Shown one piece after another: positions 53,950 to 64,000 of a DNA stretch of 64,000 nucleotides. The first letter of the stretch is position 1; every line of letters begins with the position of its first letter. The stretch comes from Balaenoptera acutorostrata (Eukaryota; Chordata; Mammalia; Artiodactyla; Balaenopteridae), in the NCBI RefSeq assembly GCF_949987535.1, contig NC_080072.1, positions 53,264,356-53,328,355 on the forward strand, given 5' to 3'. The notes beneath the pieces were generated by a model that saw only the letters and a program-made list of their open reading frames with translations, was not told the DNA's origin and searched no databases. Made by a program: the position numbers and the translations under genes.

Positions 53950-54679
53950 GGCTTCCCTGGTGGTGCCGTGGTTAAGAATCCTCCTGCCAACGCAAGGGAC
54001 ACGGGTTCGAGCCCCGGTCTGGGAAGATCCCACATGCCACGGAGCAACTAAGCCCACGTGCCACAACTACTGAGCCTGCGCTCTAGAGCCCGCGAGCCAC
54101 AACTACTGAGCCCGCATGCCACAACTACTGAAGCCTGCGCGCCTAGAGCCCATGCTCCGCAACAAGAGAAGCCACTGCAATGAGAAGCCGCGCACTGCAA
54201 CAAAGAGTAGCCCCCGCTCAATGCAAATAGAGAAAAGCCCGCACACAGCAATGAAGACCCAGTGCAGCCAAAAATAAATAAATAAATAAGTTTATTTTAA
54301 AAAAAGGAATCCGCCTGCCAATGCAGGGGACATGGGTTCGAGCCCTGGTGCGGGAAGATCCCACATGCCACAGAGCAACTACGCCCGTGTGCCACAACTA
54401 CTGAGCCTGTGCTCTAGAGCCCATGAGCCACAACTACTGAGCCCATGGACCACAACTACTGAGCCCATGTGCCACAACTACTGAAGCCCACGCGCCTAGA
54501 GCCCATGCTCCGCAACAAGAGAAGCCACTGCAATGAGAAGCCTGAGCACCGCAACGAAGAGTAGCCCCCACTCACCGCAACTAGAGAAAGCCCACAAGCA
54601 GCAACGAAGACCCAATGTGGCCAAAAATAAATAATAAAATTAAATAATAAATAAATTTTTAAAAAAACAAAAAACAATG
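53950..54679 (+). mobile_element. Dimeric CHR SINE (full-core), second unit lacking its head
   Basis: Unit 1 (53950-54305) is complete with tail. Unit 2 (54306-54679) starts abruptly at 'ggaatccgcctgcc', about 25 bp inside the usual head, and runs to its own tail. One TSD pair, aaaggtttcagg at 53938-53949 and 54680-54691, flanks the whole dimer. Confidence 0.88.
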
Positions 54680-54691
54680 AAAGGTTTCAGG

Positions 54692-54913
54692 ACTTCCCTG
54701 GTGGTGCAGTGGGTAAGACTCCGCGCTCCCAATGCAGGGGGCCCGGGTTCAATCCCTGGTCAGGAAACTAGATCCCACACACATGCTGCAACTAAGAGTT
54801 CACATGCCACAACTAAGGAGCCTGCATGCCGCAACTAAGGAGCCCGTCTGTCACAACTAAGAGCCGGCACAACCAAATAAAATAAATAAATATTAAAAAA
54901 AAAACACACACAC
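54692..54913 (+). mobile_element. CHR-related SINE, repeat-core type
   Basis: Head gacttccctggtggtgcag, B-box area (gggttcaatccctggtcagg), about four 'gcaactaaggagcc' units and an AAAT/A/CA tail. TSD aaaggtttca at 54680-54689 and 54914-54923. Confidence 0.9.
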
Positions 54914-54924
54914 TAAAGGTTTCA

Positions 54925-54976
54925 CAGTTAAGACCCGATGCAGCCAAATAAATAAATATTTAAAAAAACCAAAACC
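54925..54976 (+). mobile_element. CHR SINE tail-only remnant
   Basis: 'gacccgatgcagccaaataaataaat' (the last ~20 bp of a SINE body plus tail, abridged) lies between another copy of the target word, 'taaaggttt' (54913-54921), and 'ttaaaggtta' (54979-54988). It looks like a 5'-truncated SINE insertion. Confidence 0.7.
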
Positions 54977-54990
54977 AAAACAAATTAAAG

Positions 54991-55539
54991 GTTACCTACT
55001 AGCAAGGTAGTTATGCCAGAACCTGAGCAAAACATTCCCTGGGCACCAGTTAAGCCCATTTGCTAAGGCATTAATTCACAAAGGACCCAGGAAGCGGGCA
55101 TTTACTGAGCTATTCAATGGAGCATCACCACCATACTATACACTACACTCACAACCGGAATTGCCAATGTCTCTACTCTCTATATCTTACATTATTTAAT
55201 ACTGATAAAATTGGGGAAATCAATGAAATTATGCCAAGAAGAGACTCGACGGTGGTTTCTGAAGCAATTCCAGGCCTGTCAGGTGTTTACTTGATGTTCA
55301 TCTCTATCGTTCAACTAAGCCAGACCCCTCAAACATTCCTAGTATATGCTCTGGGAGGCTCAGTCACATTTATTTCCCATCATAACTCAACCAACAATTT
55401 CAGCTTTCTCACTTGTTAACTATATGACCTAACTTCTGAAGACAACACTACGTACCTAATAGCTACCTAACAGGTAGTGCTATTAGCTAAATAACTTTTA
55501 AAGGTAATTTACGTAGAATCTCTACATAATGTCTGGCCT
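54991..55539. other. Unique sequence, no gene seen
   Basis: The 100-codon plus frame at 55117-55419 is Ser/Thr/His-rich without motif or splice support. Confidence 0.45.
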
Positions 55540-55552
55540 AAAGAAAGTGTGT

Positions 55553-55785
55553 GGGGACTTCCCTGGTGGCGCAGTGGTTAAGACTCTGTGCTCCCAATGC
55601 AGGGGGCCCGGGTTCCATCCCTGGTCAGGGAACTAGATCCCACATGCATGCCGCAACTAAGAGTTCACATGCCACAACTAAGGAGCCCATGTGCTGCAAC
55701 TAAGGAGCCAGTGAGCCACAACTAAGGAGCCTGCCTGCCACAACTAAGACCCAGCACAATCAAATAAATAAATAAATATTTTAAA
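55553..55785 (+). mobile_element. CHR-related SINE, repeat-core type
   Basis: TSD aaagaaagt at 55540-55548 and 55786-55794. The core contains about five 'gccacaactaaggagcc' units; (AAAT)n tail. Confidence 0.9.
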
Positions 55786-55799
55786 AAAGAAAGTATACA

Positions 55800-56115
55800 A
55801 TAAATTATAGCTGTTATTGCCATCATTAATAAGCATTCATGAATGCCCATTATTCTCCCAACATTGTGCTGAGCACTAGAGTGAAACAATAGGTATAGAT
55901 GCAGTCCCACTTTTAGAGGGTCTCTCAACAATCTAGTTGAGAGAAAACAAGTTAACCATTATATATAATTATATAATTAAATGGTAAATTGTTTGGCATA
56001 GACTAAGTGCTGAAGGAGACTAGAAAGCTTCTCCTTCTATTAATTCACAAAAACTCTTTGAATCACACAGGCAGAAATTATTATTCTCATTTTATTAAAA
56101 AAAAAGAAACAGACT
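55800..56115. repeat. Decayed MIR/L2-like pieces
   Basis: 55850-55945 (acattgtgctgagcactagag ... tttagagggtctc) and 56035-56110 (reverse MIR-like 'attctcattttatt') are weak matches. The rest is unassigned. Confidence 0.4.
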
Positions 56116-57478
56116 GAGAAAGAAAAAATTCCTGTTCATGTTCATAGAGATCATTTATGCATGTAACAAATTCTAGGCCATGAACTATGCTAGGTGCAGA
56201 AGAGAAATAGATCAGTTAAAACTCTTTCCATTGTAAATGACAGAAAATTTAATCAAAACTAGTTTAAGCAAAAGGTCTAATTACTGGCTTAATTAAGTGA
56301 AGCCCAGGATTAGGGAAGACTAGGTAAGAGCCTCTAATTCAGAGCTCAAGTCATCATCTCCATCTCTTTAGCCTTGCTTCCTCAATGTTGGTTCTATCAT
56401 GAGCCAGAGTCCCCTCTTATGGTGGCCAAACAGCTTAGCACCTTCTAGTCCTTCTAGAAGCTAGCACCATTCTAGTCCAGCAGGATTGAGAGAGGGTTTT
56501 CTATAGTATCTCCCACAAAAGTCTTGAACATCCAGTTTATAGAGGTTTAGAACATATTTTTATCCCTAAATCAATCACTGTGGCTAGAGGAATGTGATGT
56601 GCTGGTTAGCTTGGGCCTAGTTCAGGTACACCAGGGCTAAGAAGTTCCTACCCAAACCACAAAATAATGGGGAGGTTGGGTTGCTAAAACCAACATCTGA
56701 GGCCATTATCAAGCTAAAGAAGCAAATTACAAATGTCCTCCACAAGGAACCCTGTGACTGCGCTCTCAAGGAATTTAGAATTTAGGGCAATGATTCATAA
56801 GTGCAAATGTCTGGTAGAAAAATGCGTTAGAGTTATGGTTCCAATGGAAAAGAAAGAAACATAACTGCAGTACAAAGCAGTAAGTGCTACAGCAGCTAAG
56901 TGTCACAGGATACAGAAACAAAAGGCATTAAGGCCACCAAGGGACTCAGGGAAGTCTTCATAAAGGTGGTACTAACCAAACTTAGTCCAGGTCAGGTAGC
57001 AAATCACTCAGCTACAAGAGTAGAACAAAGGTTTCCTGATTCCCTGTCAAGAGCTCCTTCCACTACTAGGTCCTAATGGTAGGAGAGGAAGATGGGTACT
57101 GGGTTATCAACGGAGGTGACTGCCACAGAAGCTCACTTAAATTAGCTGTCAAAACTGCTCAGCACTTAAATATACTGCAAAAACCTTGTCCACATAAGCA
57201 GCTGGACTGCAAAGACCATGCCAACCCTACAGAAAGATGTTTCCGCTAGATACAGTCATGGTCCAAACATGGAACTAAACAATCCATCATTTCCCAGCAT
57301 TTTAGCTTCCTTACCTACTACCACGCTGCCTCTTTCCACTATATGTATAAGGGTTGAAAGCTCAAAGAGAAAAGTACAAAACACACTAAGCTGAGACCAC
57401 ATTATCATATGACAAAACAGAATTAAAATTAAAACCCACAAAACTGACACTTCCACACATGCACTTTATGCTCATTGA
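56116..57478. other. Mostly unique sequence, no gene seen
   Basis: A decayed ancient-repeat trace lies at about 56760-57010 ('caaggaatttagaatttagg ... gggactcagggaagtcttcataaagg'). No exon is supported on either strand. Confidence 0.45.
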
Positions 57479-57479
57479 G

Positions 57480-57660
57480 ACAGCATGAGGTACCAAAAGG
57501 GAGGTAGGATTTGGGGTCTACAACAGTCCCCACCAGTTACTAATTGTGTAACATCAGGCAAGTCACTTTTCTGACCCTCAGTTTCCTCACCTGTAAAATG
57601 GGAAACATGAGTATAGTCTTTCTTCATGAAGCTGTTATAGGAAAAAAACAACACAGAGCA
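57480..57660 (+). repeat. MIR SINE fossil
   Basis: 'ccagttactaattgtgtaacatcaggcaagtcacttttctgaccctcagtttcctcacctgtaaaatggg' is an excellent MIR core. Confidence 0.88.
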
Positions 57661-57719
57661 AGGGAAAGCACATGATCAAATTGTAAACCATCGCGTAAAC
57701 ATTAGTTATTATGTTTTTT

Positions 57720-57726
57720 TTTATTT

Positions 57727-57761
<35 letters not shown>

Positions 57762-58032
57762 TTTTATTTTTGGCTGTGCTGGGTCTTTGGTTCGTGCGAG
57801 GGCTTTCTCCAGTTGCGGCAAGCGGGGGCCACTCTTCATCGCGGTGCGCGGGCCCCTCACTATCGCGGCCCCTCCCGTCGCGGGGCACAGGCTCCAGAAG
57901 CGCAGGCTCAGCAGCCGTGGCTCACGGGCCCAGCCGCTCCGCGGCATCTGGGATCCTCCCAGACCAGGGCTCGAACCCGTGTCTCCTGCATTAGCAGGCA
58001 GACTCTCAACCACTGCGCCACCAGGGAAGCCC
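57720..58032 (-). mobile_element. CHR SINE, deleted-core type
   Basis: Perfect TSD agttattatgtttttt at 57704-57719 and 58033-58048. (TTTA)n tail of nine units. It shares the 'ggttcgtgcgagg' and 'gcggggcac' variants with the copies at 4315 and 37467. Confidence 0.95.
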
Positions 58033-58099
58033 AGTTATTATGTTTTTTAACTCTTTGTGGAAAGATGTTTCAAAGTATTATATCACTTCTATAAAGACC

Positions 58100-58990
58100 A
58101 GAATCCTCAATGCTTCAAAATATAGGGACTACATTTCCTTCTGGACTTGAAGATCAAAACTGTTTCCAGGAAAGGCTTATAAAAACAATACCACGTTAAA
58201 CATTGGTGATTTGTTTTAAGAGCTGGTATGCAATTAAGAGGATTCCACTGTTTCACCAGGATCTAGTGGCATCCAATTAAGTAATAATATGAGAGAGGAG
58301 CTTTAATTACAGAGGAAAACTTCCACAAGCCAGTGACAGGTGTGCAGGGCTCAAGCTGAGATCAAAATAGTTGATTACAGCATTAATTCCTCCCTTTCCT
58401 TTTTCCCAAAGACACTTAAGTTTGCATGCAATTAGTTGAAAAGTAAACCAGACCAAATGACTACCATCTTTCAAGTTTTATTACCCTTTATCATGTTAAC
58501 ATCCACCAATTGAGTTTTAAAGGATTAACACCAAAACAGATGGTTTCAATCCACAATAAGTAAGCTTCAGTGATCAGAAATAATGACCAAGTTGAATTTA
58601 CACTCATCGCTAAGATGTTACCATGTTTCCCTAAATTGTGCCTACTGTAAATTGAAGTTATTTATTTTTCATTTTCATTTACTTTGTAAATAACCTCAAG
58701 AATAAAACCACATTTAAGGGGATGCATTTTTTTCTAACTTGTCTACTCTTTCTCCAAAATGTATAGCAAACCTCTTTTGTCCCTTGATTTAATCAATAAA
58801 AATTAAGCCCAAACATCCAACATTTATTTTGCAGGTCACGGACAATCGTTATTAGCAGCACCTGCATTAAAAGCCAAATAAACAAAACCCAAAAATGGAA
58901 AAATAATTTTCCCACAAGTTTGATTATTCTAAGGTCCTTTCAAAGAGATGGACTCTTACAAATTAAACTGTTTATGTGAACTCTAAACAT
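58100..58990. other. Candidate conserved non-coding region (possible enhancer)
   Basis: About 890 bp free of recognisable repeats in a window otherwise packed with them. It is AT-rich with clustered regulatory-like words: an octamer/homeodomain-like gcatgcaattag at 58424-58436, attaattcc, gattaaca, tttaatcaataaaa and catttattttgc. No reading frame. Function is inferred only from the lack of insertions and the motif density. Confidence 0.35.
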
Positions 58991-59240
58991 GTGACAGGGC
59001 AATGATGATACCACAATGGCACCTATTTGTTGAAATAGCCCTGTTCAAGCAGAGTTTGCTCCTGACTGCCAAAGAAAAGAGCTCCCAGAAGGTCAGAGCT
59101 CCAGATTCAGTGCTGGGAAGCAATTCCCGAGAAATATGTACACACTCACGTAAGATGAGTCATGATGATAAGAAAAACACAGAATTTGGATTTAAGTACC
59201 TGTCATATACTCCATTCATTCAAGCAATTAGTAAGTGTTG
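58991..59240. other. Unique sequence
   Basis: The 79-codon plus frame at 59002-59241 shows no motif. Confidence 0.4.
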
Positions 59241-59645
59241 ATGGTTCAAGGAAGACACATAAATGAATACAACAAAGTATTACAGGTTCTATGACAGGCA
59301 TCAACACAGGAGAAACATGAAGAAAAACAGTCAATTCTACCTGGAAAAGAAAGCAACAGCTTTATAGAGGAAGTGATATTGGTGCTAGATTTTTTAAAAT
59401 ACAACAAGGCTGTGTGTTGCCAGGGTAAGAAGAGAAGGACCACTTGAACAGAAGTAACAACATGAGTAATGGTTTGACAGTATAACAGCATATGGTAAAT
59501 CCCAGGGATTGCACGTAATTTGGCAAGGTCAGGCTGAGAAGGGTGGGGGGTCACTGGAGGTGACCCTGGCAGCAAAGGGAAGAATGGAAGCTACTGTCTG
59601 GACAAGAGATACTGAGAGTCTGAGCTGAGGCAACAGATATGGGGA
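59241..59645 (+). repeat. Ancient interspersed repeat, family uncertain
   Basis: 'aaatgaatacaacaaagtattacagg ... agaacaacatgagtaatgg'-type text with 'gaagaatggaagctactgtctgg' follows the pattern of 10880-11265, highly decayed. Confidence 0.4.
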
Positions 59646-59700
59646 GGAGAGAAAGGCATAGATTTGGGAAATATCAAGGTTATAATATCCATACAGTTTA

Positions 59701-60035
59701 GGGCTTCCCTGGTGGCACAGTGGTTAAGAATCCGCCTGCCAATGCAGGGAACACGGGTTAGAGCTCTGGTCCAGGAAGATCCCACATGCCGCGGAGCAAC
59801 TAAGCCCGTGCGCCACAACTACTGAGCCTGCGCTCTAGAGCCCACGAGCCACAACTACTGAAGTCTGTGCACCTAGAGCCCGTGCTCCGCAACAAGAGAA
59901 GCCATCGAATGAGAAGCCCACAAACCGCAACGAAGAGTAGCCGCCACTCGCCGCAACTAGAGAAAGCCCAGGCGCAGCAATGAAGATCCAATGCAGCCAA
60001 AAATAAATAAATAAAATAAATTTAAACTAATAATA
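59701..60035 (+). mobile_element. CHR SINE, full-core type
   Basis: TSD ataatatccata-ag-tta at 59682-59700 and 60036-60054 (two mismatches). Canonical head and full core; AAAT tail. Confidence 0.94.
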
Positions 60036-60174
60036 ATAATATCCATATAGCTTAGTGACTGCAGGAGTATAGGAAGATAAGGAAATCCCAAATGTCCAGC
60101 TTGAGTGACTGAGAGAATGGTGGTGGCATTAGTTAAGACAAGAAACACTAGAGAAGAAGGTTTGGGGAAGAAGA

Positions 60175-60315
60175 TAATGGGTTCAGGTTTTGAGCCAACC
60201 ATGTGATTTTAAATCAGTCACTTAATACCTCAAAATCAGTTTCCTAGTTAGCAAAATGGTTATAATACCACTTACCTCAAAGGTTGTGGTGAGTACTGAA
60301 GAGAATAATGGATGG
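60175..60315 (+). repeat. MIR SINE fossil
   Basis: 'accatgtgattttaaatcagtcacttaatacctcaaaatcagtttcc ... aaggttgtggtgagtactg'. Confidence 0.65.
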
Positions 60316-61325
60316 GGGAAGGGCTACATTATTATTACCCTCTACCTATGACTCTGTGGAAGAAGCTGCTAAGAGTATCCATTTTCCCTTTCTTCCTTTT
60401 AGTATAGACACTCCCCTACCCGCACTCTCTGCCAAGATTTAACTGAGGCACATGCAACCCAGCTGTAAGAGATAAATGTCTCTTGTTTGAGCCACTGACT
60501 TTTTGAGTGTCTGTTTCAGCAGCTACCCTGTACTCTAATTATATACCCTCTAAACTTGTAAAACCTGCAAGGAACTATGCAAGACAAATCTCAGGGCCCT
60601 ACTATATATTGGTAATACCTTTAAGATTTGAGGGGAACATTCATGATGTATGCACATGTGCACTCACAGACATAAAATGAGAAAACAGCTGGATTGATGT
60701 ATGCCAAGTGACAGAGTAGAACCAGGACTGTAGCCAAGTAATCAAGATTGAAAATTCAAATTTTTTGATCTCATACAGTTTCCACAATAAAACAACTAAC
60801 TCTTAAAAGATAAAGTAATATGTAGAATACTACCTGACACTCAAATCTACAATCTGGAACAAAGGAATCAATTATGACATTCCTAGGTAAGGGGTAATTT
60901 ACATGAACATAACAACCATGTCAGACTAAAATAAGAGGGGCTTAGGAATCCTCAAACATGTTGCACTATAATCATACACAAAAAATAATGCAGGGAAACG
61001 TACCCAGAAAATCAAGTAGCCAGGCTATGTCATGACCATATTTGAATGTGATATTGCCTAGAAGCTAAATGAAACAAAACCAGCTTCTTCTCAAAGACCT
61101 GGAAGAAGGCTATTAATGGAACTTGCTCCTTGATGTTTGTTGCTACCAGGATGTTCCTATCAAAAGCCACACAATCTATCTATATTTATCTATTTACTTA
61201 TTTACAGGACAGATGAGCCAAAACTCTTGAGCTTGTGATTTTGGCCGTATGATGTCACCTTAAAGGCAATATTTGGCTTCGAAACTGCCAAAGTAAGAAA
61301 ATAGTTTTCAAAGGAAAAAGTGTGG
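60316..61325. other. Unique sequence with one possible old repeat
   Basis: 60400-60545 ('agagataaatgtctcttgtttgagccactgac') resembles the end of an old dispersed repeat, class unknown. Nothing else is recognised. Confidence 0.4.
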
Positions 61326-61500
61326 AAAAAACAGAGAAACTTAGGTTCTAGTCCCAGGTTATCCATTTTCAAACTGTACGACCTTGGATAAATTAACTGA
61401 TTTTCCTGGGCTTCCAGTCCTCATTTGAAATGTAGGACAGTGTGAGGATGGAGCAGATGATGATCTTATCCAGCTCTACGAAGTTCCAAAGTTCATAAAT
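61326..61500 (+). repeat. MIR SINE fossil
   Basis: 'cttaggttctagtcccagg ... actgtacgaccttggataaattaactg ... gaggatggagcagatgatg'. Confidence 0.65.
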
Positions 61501-62067
61501 ATTCTAAGGATATACTACTGAGTTAGCCTTCTATTATTTTAATATTAATATTTCAATGTAAAAAAAGGAAGTCACAATAGAGCATTACTTCAATTTATTT
61601 AAAATGCATATTTAAGCAAAAAAAAAAAACTGGAAAACTAATTTGCCACTGTCATATCTTCTTCATAGAAATACAAAAAGAAAATCTGACAAGGCAATCA
61701 GAAAGAGTTCAGTACAATTAAGTTCCCCTAGACATTAGAAAAATTGCTTCTTCAAGTATTACAAATGCATAACAGCAATCCCTCTCTCATATGAAGGCTC
61801 TCTTATAGATAGTGACCATATACTGGCTCAAATATATATTAAATGCCATTATAATTAGTGTTACTGTAATTTTCAAACATAATCAGTGACCAAGAATGAA
61901 GCAATCAGGAGAAAGCAGAGGATATAAAAGTAATCTAGCAATTTTAGCATCATCACTCTTTAATAGTACTAGACTTAGCATGAACTCTTTCAATCATGCA
62001 GTCCGTCAGCAACCTTTCTTTACAGAAAACATACTCCATGTCAGGTACTAGGAAAATAGAGATCCTC
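61501..62067. other. Unique AT-rich sequence
   Basis: Repeat-poor; A12 run at 61619. No gene recognised. Confidence 0.4.
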
Positions 62068-62070
62068 TCC

Positions 62071-62127
<57 letters not shown>

Positions 62128-62134
62128 ACCCCCA

Positions 62135-62224
<90 letters not shown>
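62068..62224. repeat. (TC)n (CA)n compound microsatellite
   Basis: Two long CT blocks (about 62070-62124 and 62136-62170), separated by 'cccacccccacac', are followed by about 24 CA units. The long Ser/Leu/Thr/His frames across it are products of the repeat, not genes. Confidence 0.97.
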
Positions 62225-62227
<3 letters not shown>

Positions 62228-62439
62228 AGCTGTCCTATCTACTCTCAAGGAGCTTTCATAGTCTATCTACCAGGGAATTTTGTCCCTTGGATTTGAAAAA
62301 GAAGGGAGTACAGAAAGATTCTTTAAACCTGCCTCTTATCTCCAGATAGTCTAGATAAAGAAATTTATTTCCATACCTAAAAAGATTATTCCTAAAGTAG
62401 ATGTATAGCTCTAACCAATGGCTATAGTAATGATAGAGG

Positions 62440-62610
62440 GGAAAAAATATGGGAGTTGGAGTCCGGAAGCCAGGGAGTTGTACTCCAGATTCTGCCACTC
62501 AACAAATGCATAACTTTGTATAATTAACTTACTTCACTTTTCTTCATCTATAAAGTGGATACAGCATATCTGCTTCACAGAGTTTTAAGGTGCAAATAAG
62601 ATACATTTTA
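62440..62610 (+). repeat. MIR SINE fossil
   Basis: 'gttggagtccggaagccagg ... gattctgccactcaacaaatg ... cttcacttttcttcatctataaagtgg'. Confidence 0.7.
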
Positions 62611-62649
62611 TATATACCTATATATGCTTACAAGCAGTTTCTGAGAAAA

Positions 62650-62945
62650 TATAGGGTAGAGGTTAAGTACGTGGGCTCTGAAGTCAGACTGCTTGGGTTC
62701 TTTTTTTTGGGGGGGGGGAAGGGGTGCCCACACCCCCCTGACCAAGGATCGAACCCGTGCCCCCTGCAGTGGGAAGCTTGGAGTCTCAACCACCGGACCG
62801 CCAGGGAAGTCCCAGACTACTTGGGTTCTAATCACAGCTGCATCCCTTCGTTATATGTGAGACTGAGCAAGTTACTTCCTTTCTCCAAGTCTCAGTTTTT
62901 TCTTCTATAAAATGGGGATAATGAGGATCGAAACAAATACTGCCC
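62650..62945 (+). repeat. MIR SINE fossil split by a SINE
   Basis: 'ggttaagtacgtgggctctgaagtcagactgcttgggttc' then, after the insertion, 'ctaatcacagctgcatccc ... gagcaagttacttcctttctccaagtctcag ... aaaatggggataatgagg'. Confidence 0.85.
62702..62812 (-). mobile_element. CHR-type SINE, short form
   Basis: TSD cagact-cttgggttct at 62685-62701 and 62813-62829 (one mismatch). Poly-T then an unusual G9 run (62710-62718); the head is at the 62812 end. Confidence 0.93.
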
Positions 62946-64000
62946 TTGGAACAATGTCAGACATACAGTACAGTGCAGCTAGCATCATCATTATTAGATC
63001 TGTGCTGAATACAGTGAATACAAAGATGAAGAAATACATGGTCCTGCCCCAAAAGAGCTACCAATTTAGTGCAAGAAACAGGTCAGAAGAAAGAAAAAAT
63101 TTCAATAATACCTACCTAAAAAAATTATGCAAATATCAGTTGACATTATTATATAAGAAGTTAATATGATAAAATAACTCAGACTGGTTTTGAGTGGAGC
63201 CTATAGAAATCCATCTCCTACCTAATCACTGCAACACCTTCAAACTAATAGACAAAGGAGGTAGAAGACAGAAGCCTAAATGTGTTCTGATAATCAAATA
63301 AAATGGAGACTTTGAAACTATCCTATACAACAACTATTCTACCTCAATACTCAAAAGAGAAGGCAATGATGCAGAAAGCATAATGCAGGCACTTGTAGTA
63401 AAGAAAAAAACAACATCCCCCTGAGAGAAAAATGAAAAAACTGGTGTAGTACCAAACTTCAGAGCCAGAAGGCTTTCTTCATATGAAAAAATCTTCATCT
63501 TAACCAATTCACTGCACCATTCAGACACATCAATAATTAAACACATTAAAAATTTTGGTTGATGTTCCACTTAGGAAAAATACCATCTGCATTACTGAAA
63601 TGCTGTAAACAGAACCAATTTTCAGGGAAGAGATAACCTGAATAAGACTGCATAAAATTAAGCTTTCTAGTCTGTAAAAGCAGATCCCTCACTTGCCAGC
63701 CACCTGCACCTCTTTAAATGAAAATATGCCAATGTGCCCACCTGAGAGCCACCAAGTGATTTATGCACAATAAGCACAATCTTCACTTGGAACGTCCCCC
63801 CCACAAAATGGACACACAGCTGTTGTGGGGTAGGAGGAGCTGGGAATGAAACAAAATCTATTTTACTTCTGTACGTATTCCTAGAAGACTTAAAACTGGG
63901 ATTTCAACTTGAGTGTCCTCATGAGAGACGCTAAAACTGTTAGCTTCTCTCATCCCTACTCTTTCAACCATCCCTACTCTTTCAACCAGTTCTCCACACA
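62946..64000. other. Repeat-poor sequence to the window end
   Basis: No recognisable repeat or exon. 63440-63790 is an uninterrupted AT-rich block with several homeodomain-like words (atcaataattaaac, cttaaccaattc), which could be conserved non-coding DNA. This is a weak inference. Confidence 0.35.

Noticed and set aside
55117..55419. 100-codon plus-strand frame
   Set aside because: Ser/Thr/His-rich composition typical of random AT-moderate DNA; no homologous feature recognised.
61953..62349. Ser/Leu/Thr/His and Arg/Glu repeat proteins
   Set aside because: Translations of the TC/CA microsatellite only.

Overview
This is mammalian nuclear DNA dominated by retroposons. It is most likely from a cetacean. 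About 40 copies of tRNA-derived SINEs of the CHR type (Cetacea-Hippopotamus-Ruminantia) carry the head 'cttccctggtggcgcagtggtt', abbreviated here, and many lack part of the core, as described for the cetacean-deletion subfamilies. I saw no Bov-A, Bov-tA or BovB (RTE) sequence, which argues against a ruminant. The species call is an inference from repeat families. I use four working names for the SINE forms: 'deleted-core' (about 290-320 bp), 'full-core' (about 300-370 bp), 'short' (about 110-150 bp, head plus A tail) and 'repeat-core' (core made of ~22-bp repeats of the type cgcaactaaggagccc).

Layout. 1-840: 3' end of a young L1. 841-8800: unique DNA, MIR and L2 fossils, and SINEs. 8813-10377: a 5'-truncated young L1 with a possible 3' transduction. 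10.4-19.1 kb: L2 and MIR fossils, nested SINEs, and the only host-exon candidate (13968-14161, minus strand). 19158-25075: a full-length L1 with a perfect 15-bp target-site duplication (TSD), intact ORF1, and ORF2 interrupted by one in-frame stop just after the endonuclease domain. 25.1-36.9 kb: old L1s, SINEs, a tiny mRNA retrocopy, a poly(A)-only insertion and a 43-bp L1 stub. 36954-38624: a twin-primed (5'-inverted) L1 carrying two later SINEs. 38.6-55.8 kb: heavily layered old L1 and L2 with nested L1 and SINEs, including a repeatedly used insertion site near 54-55 kb. 55.8-64 kb: mostly unique sequence, with a candidate conserved non-coding block around 58.1-59.0 kb and a long TC/CA microsatellite.

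The only protein-coding potential of any length belongs to L1. Every L1 in the window whose orientation I could tell is on the plus strand, as is L2, and the one exon-like segment is on the minus strand. L1s in introns are known to be enriched antisense to the gene, so this fits introns of a minus-strand gene. I could not identify that gene. I found no CRISPR array, no prokaryotic system, no infectious retrovirus and no clear new molecular system. The interest lies in the record of retrotransposition: nested insertions, transductions, minimal insertions and SINE subfamily structure.
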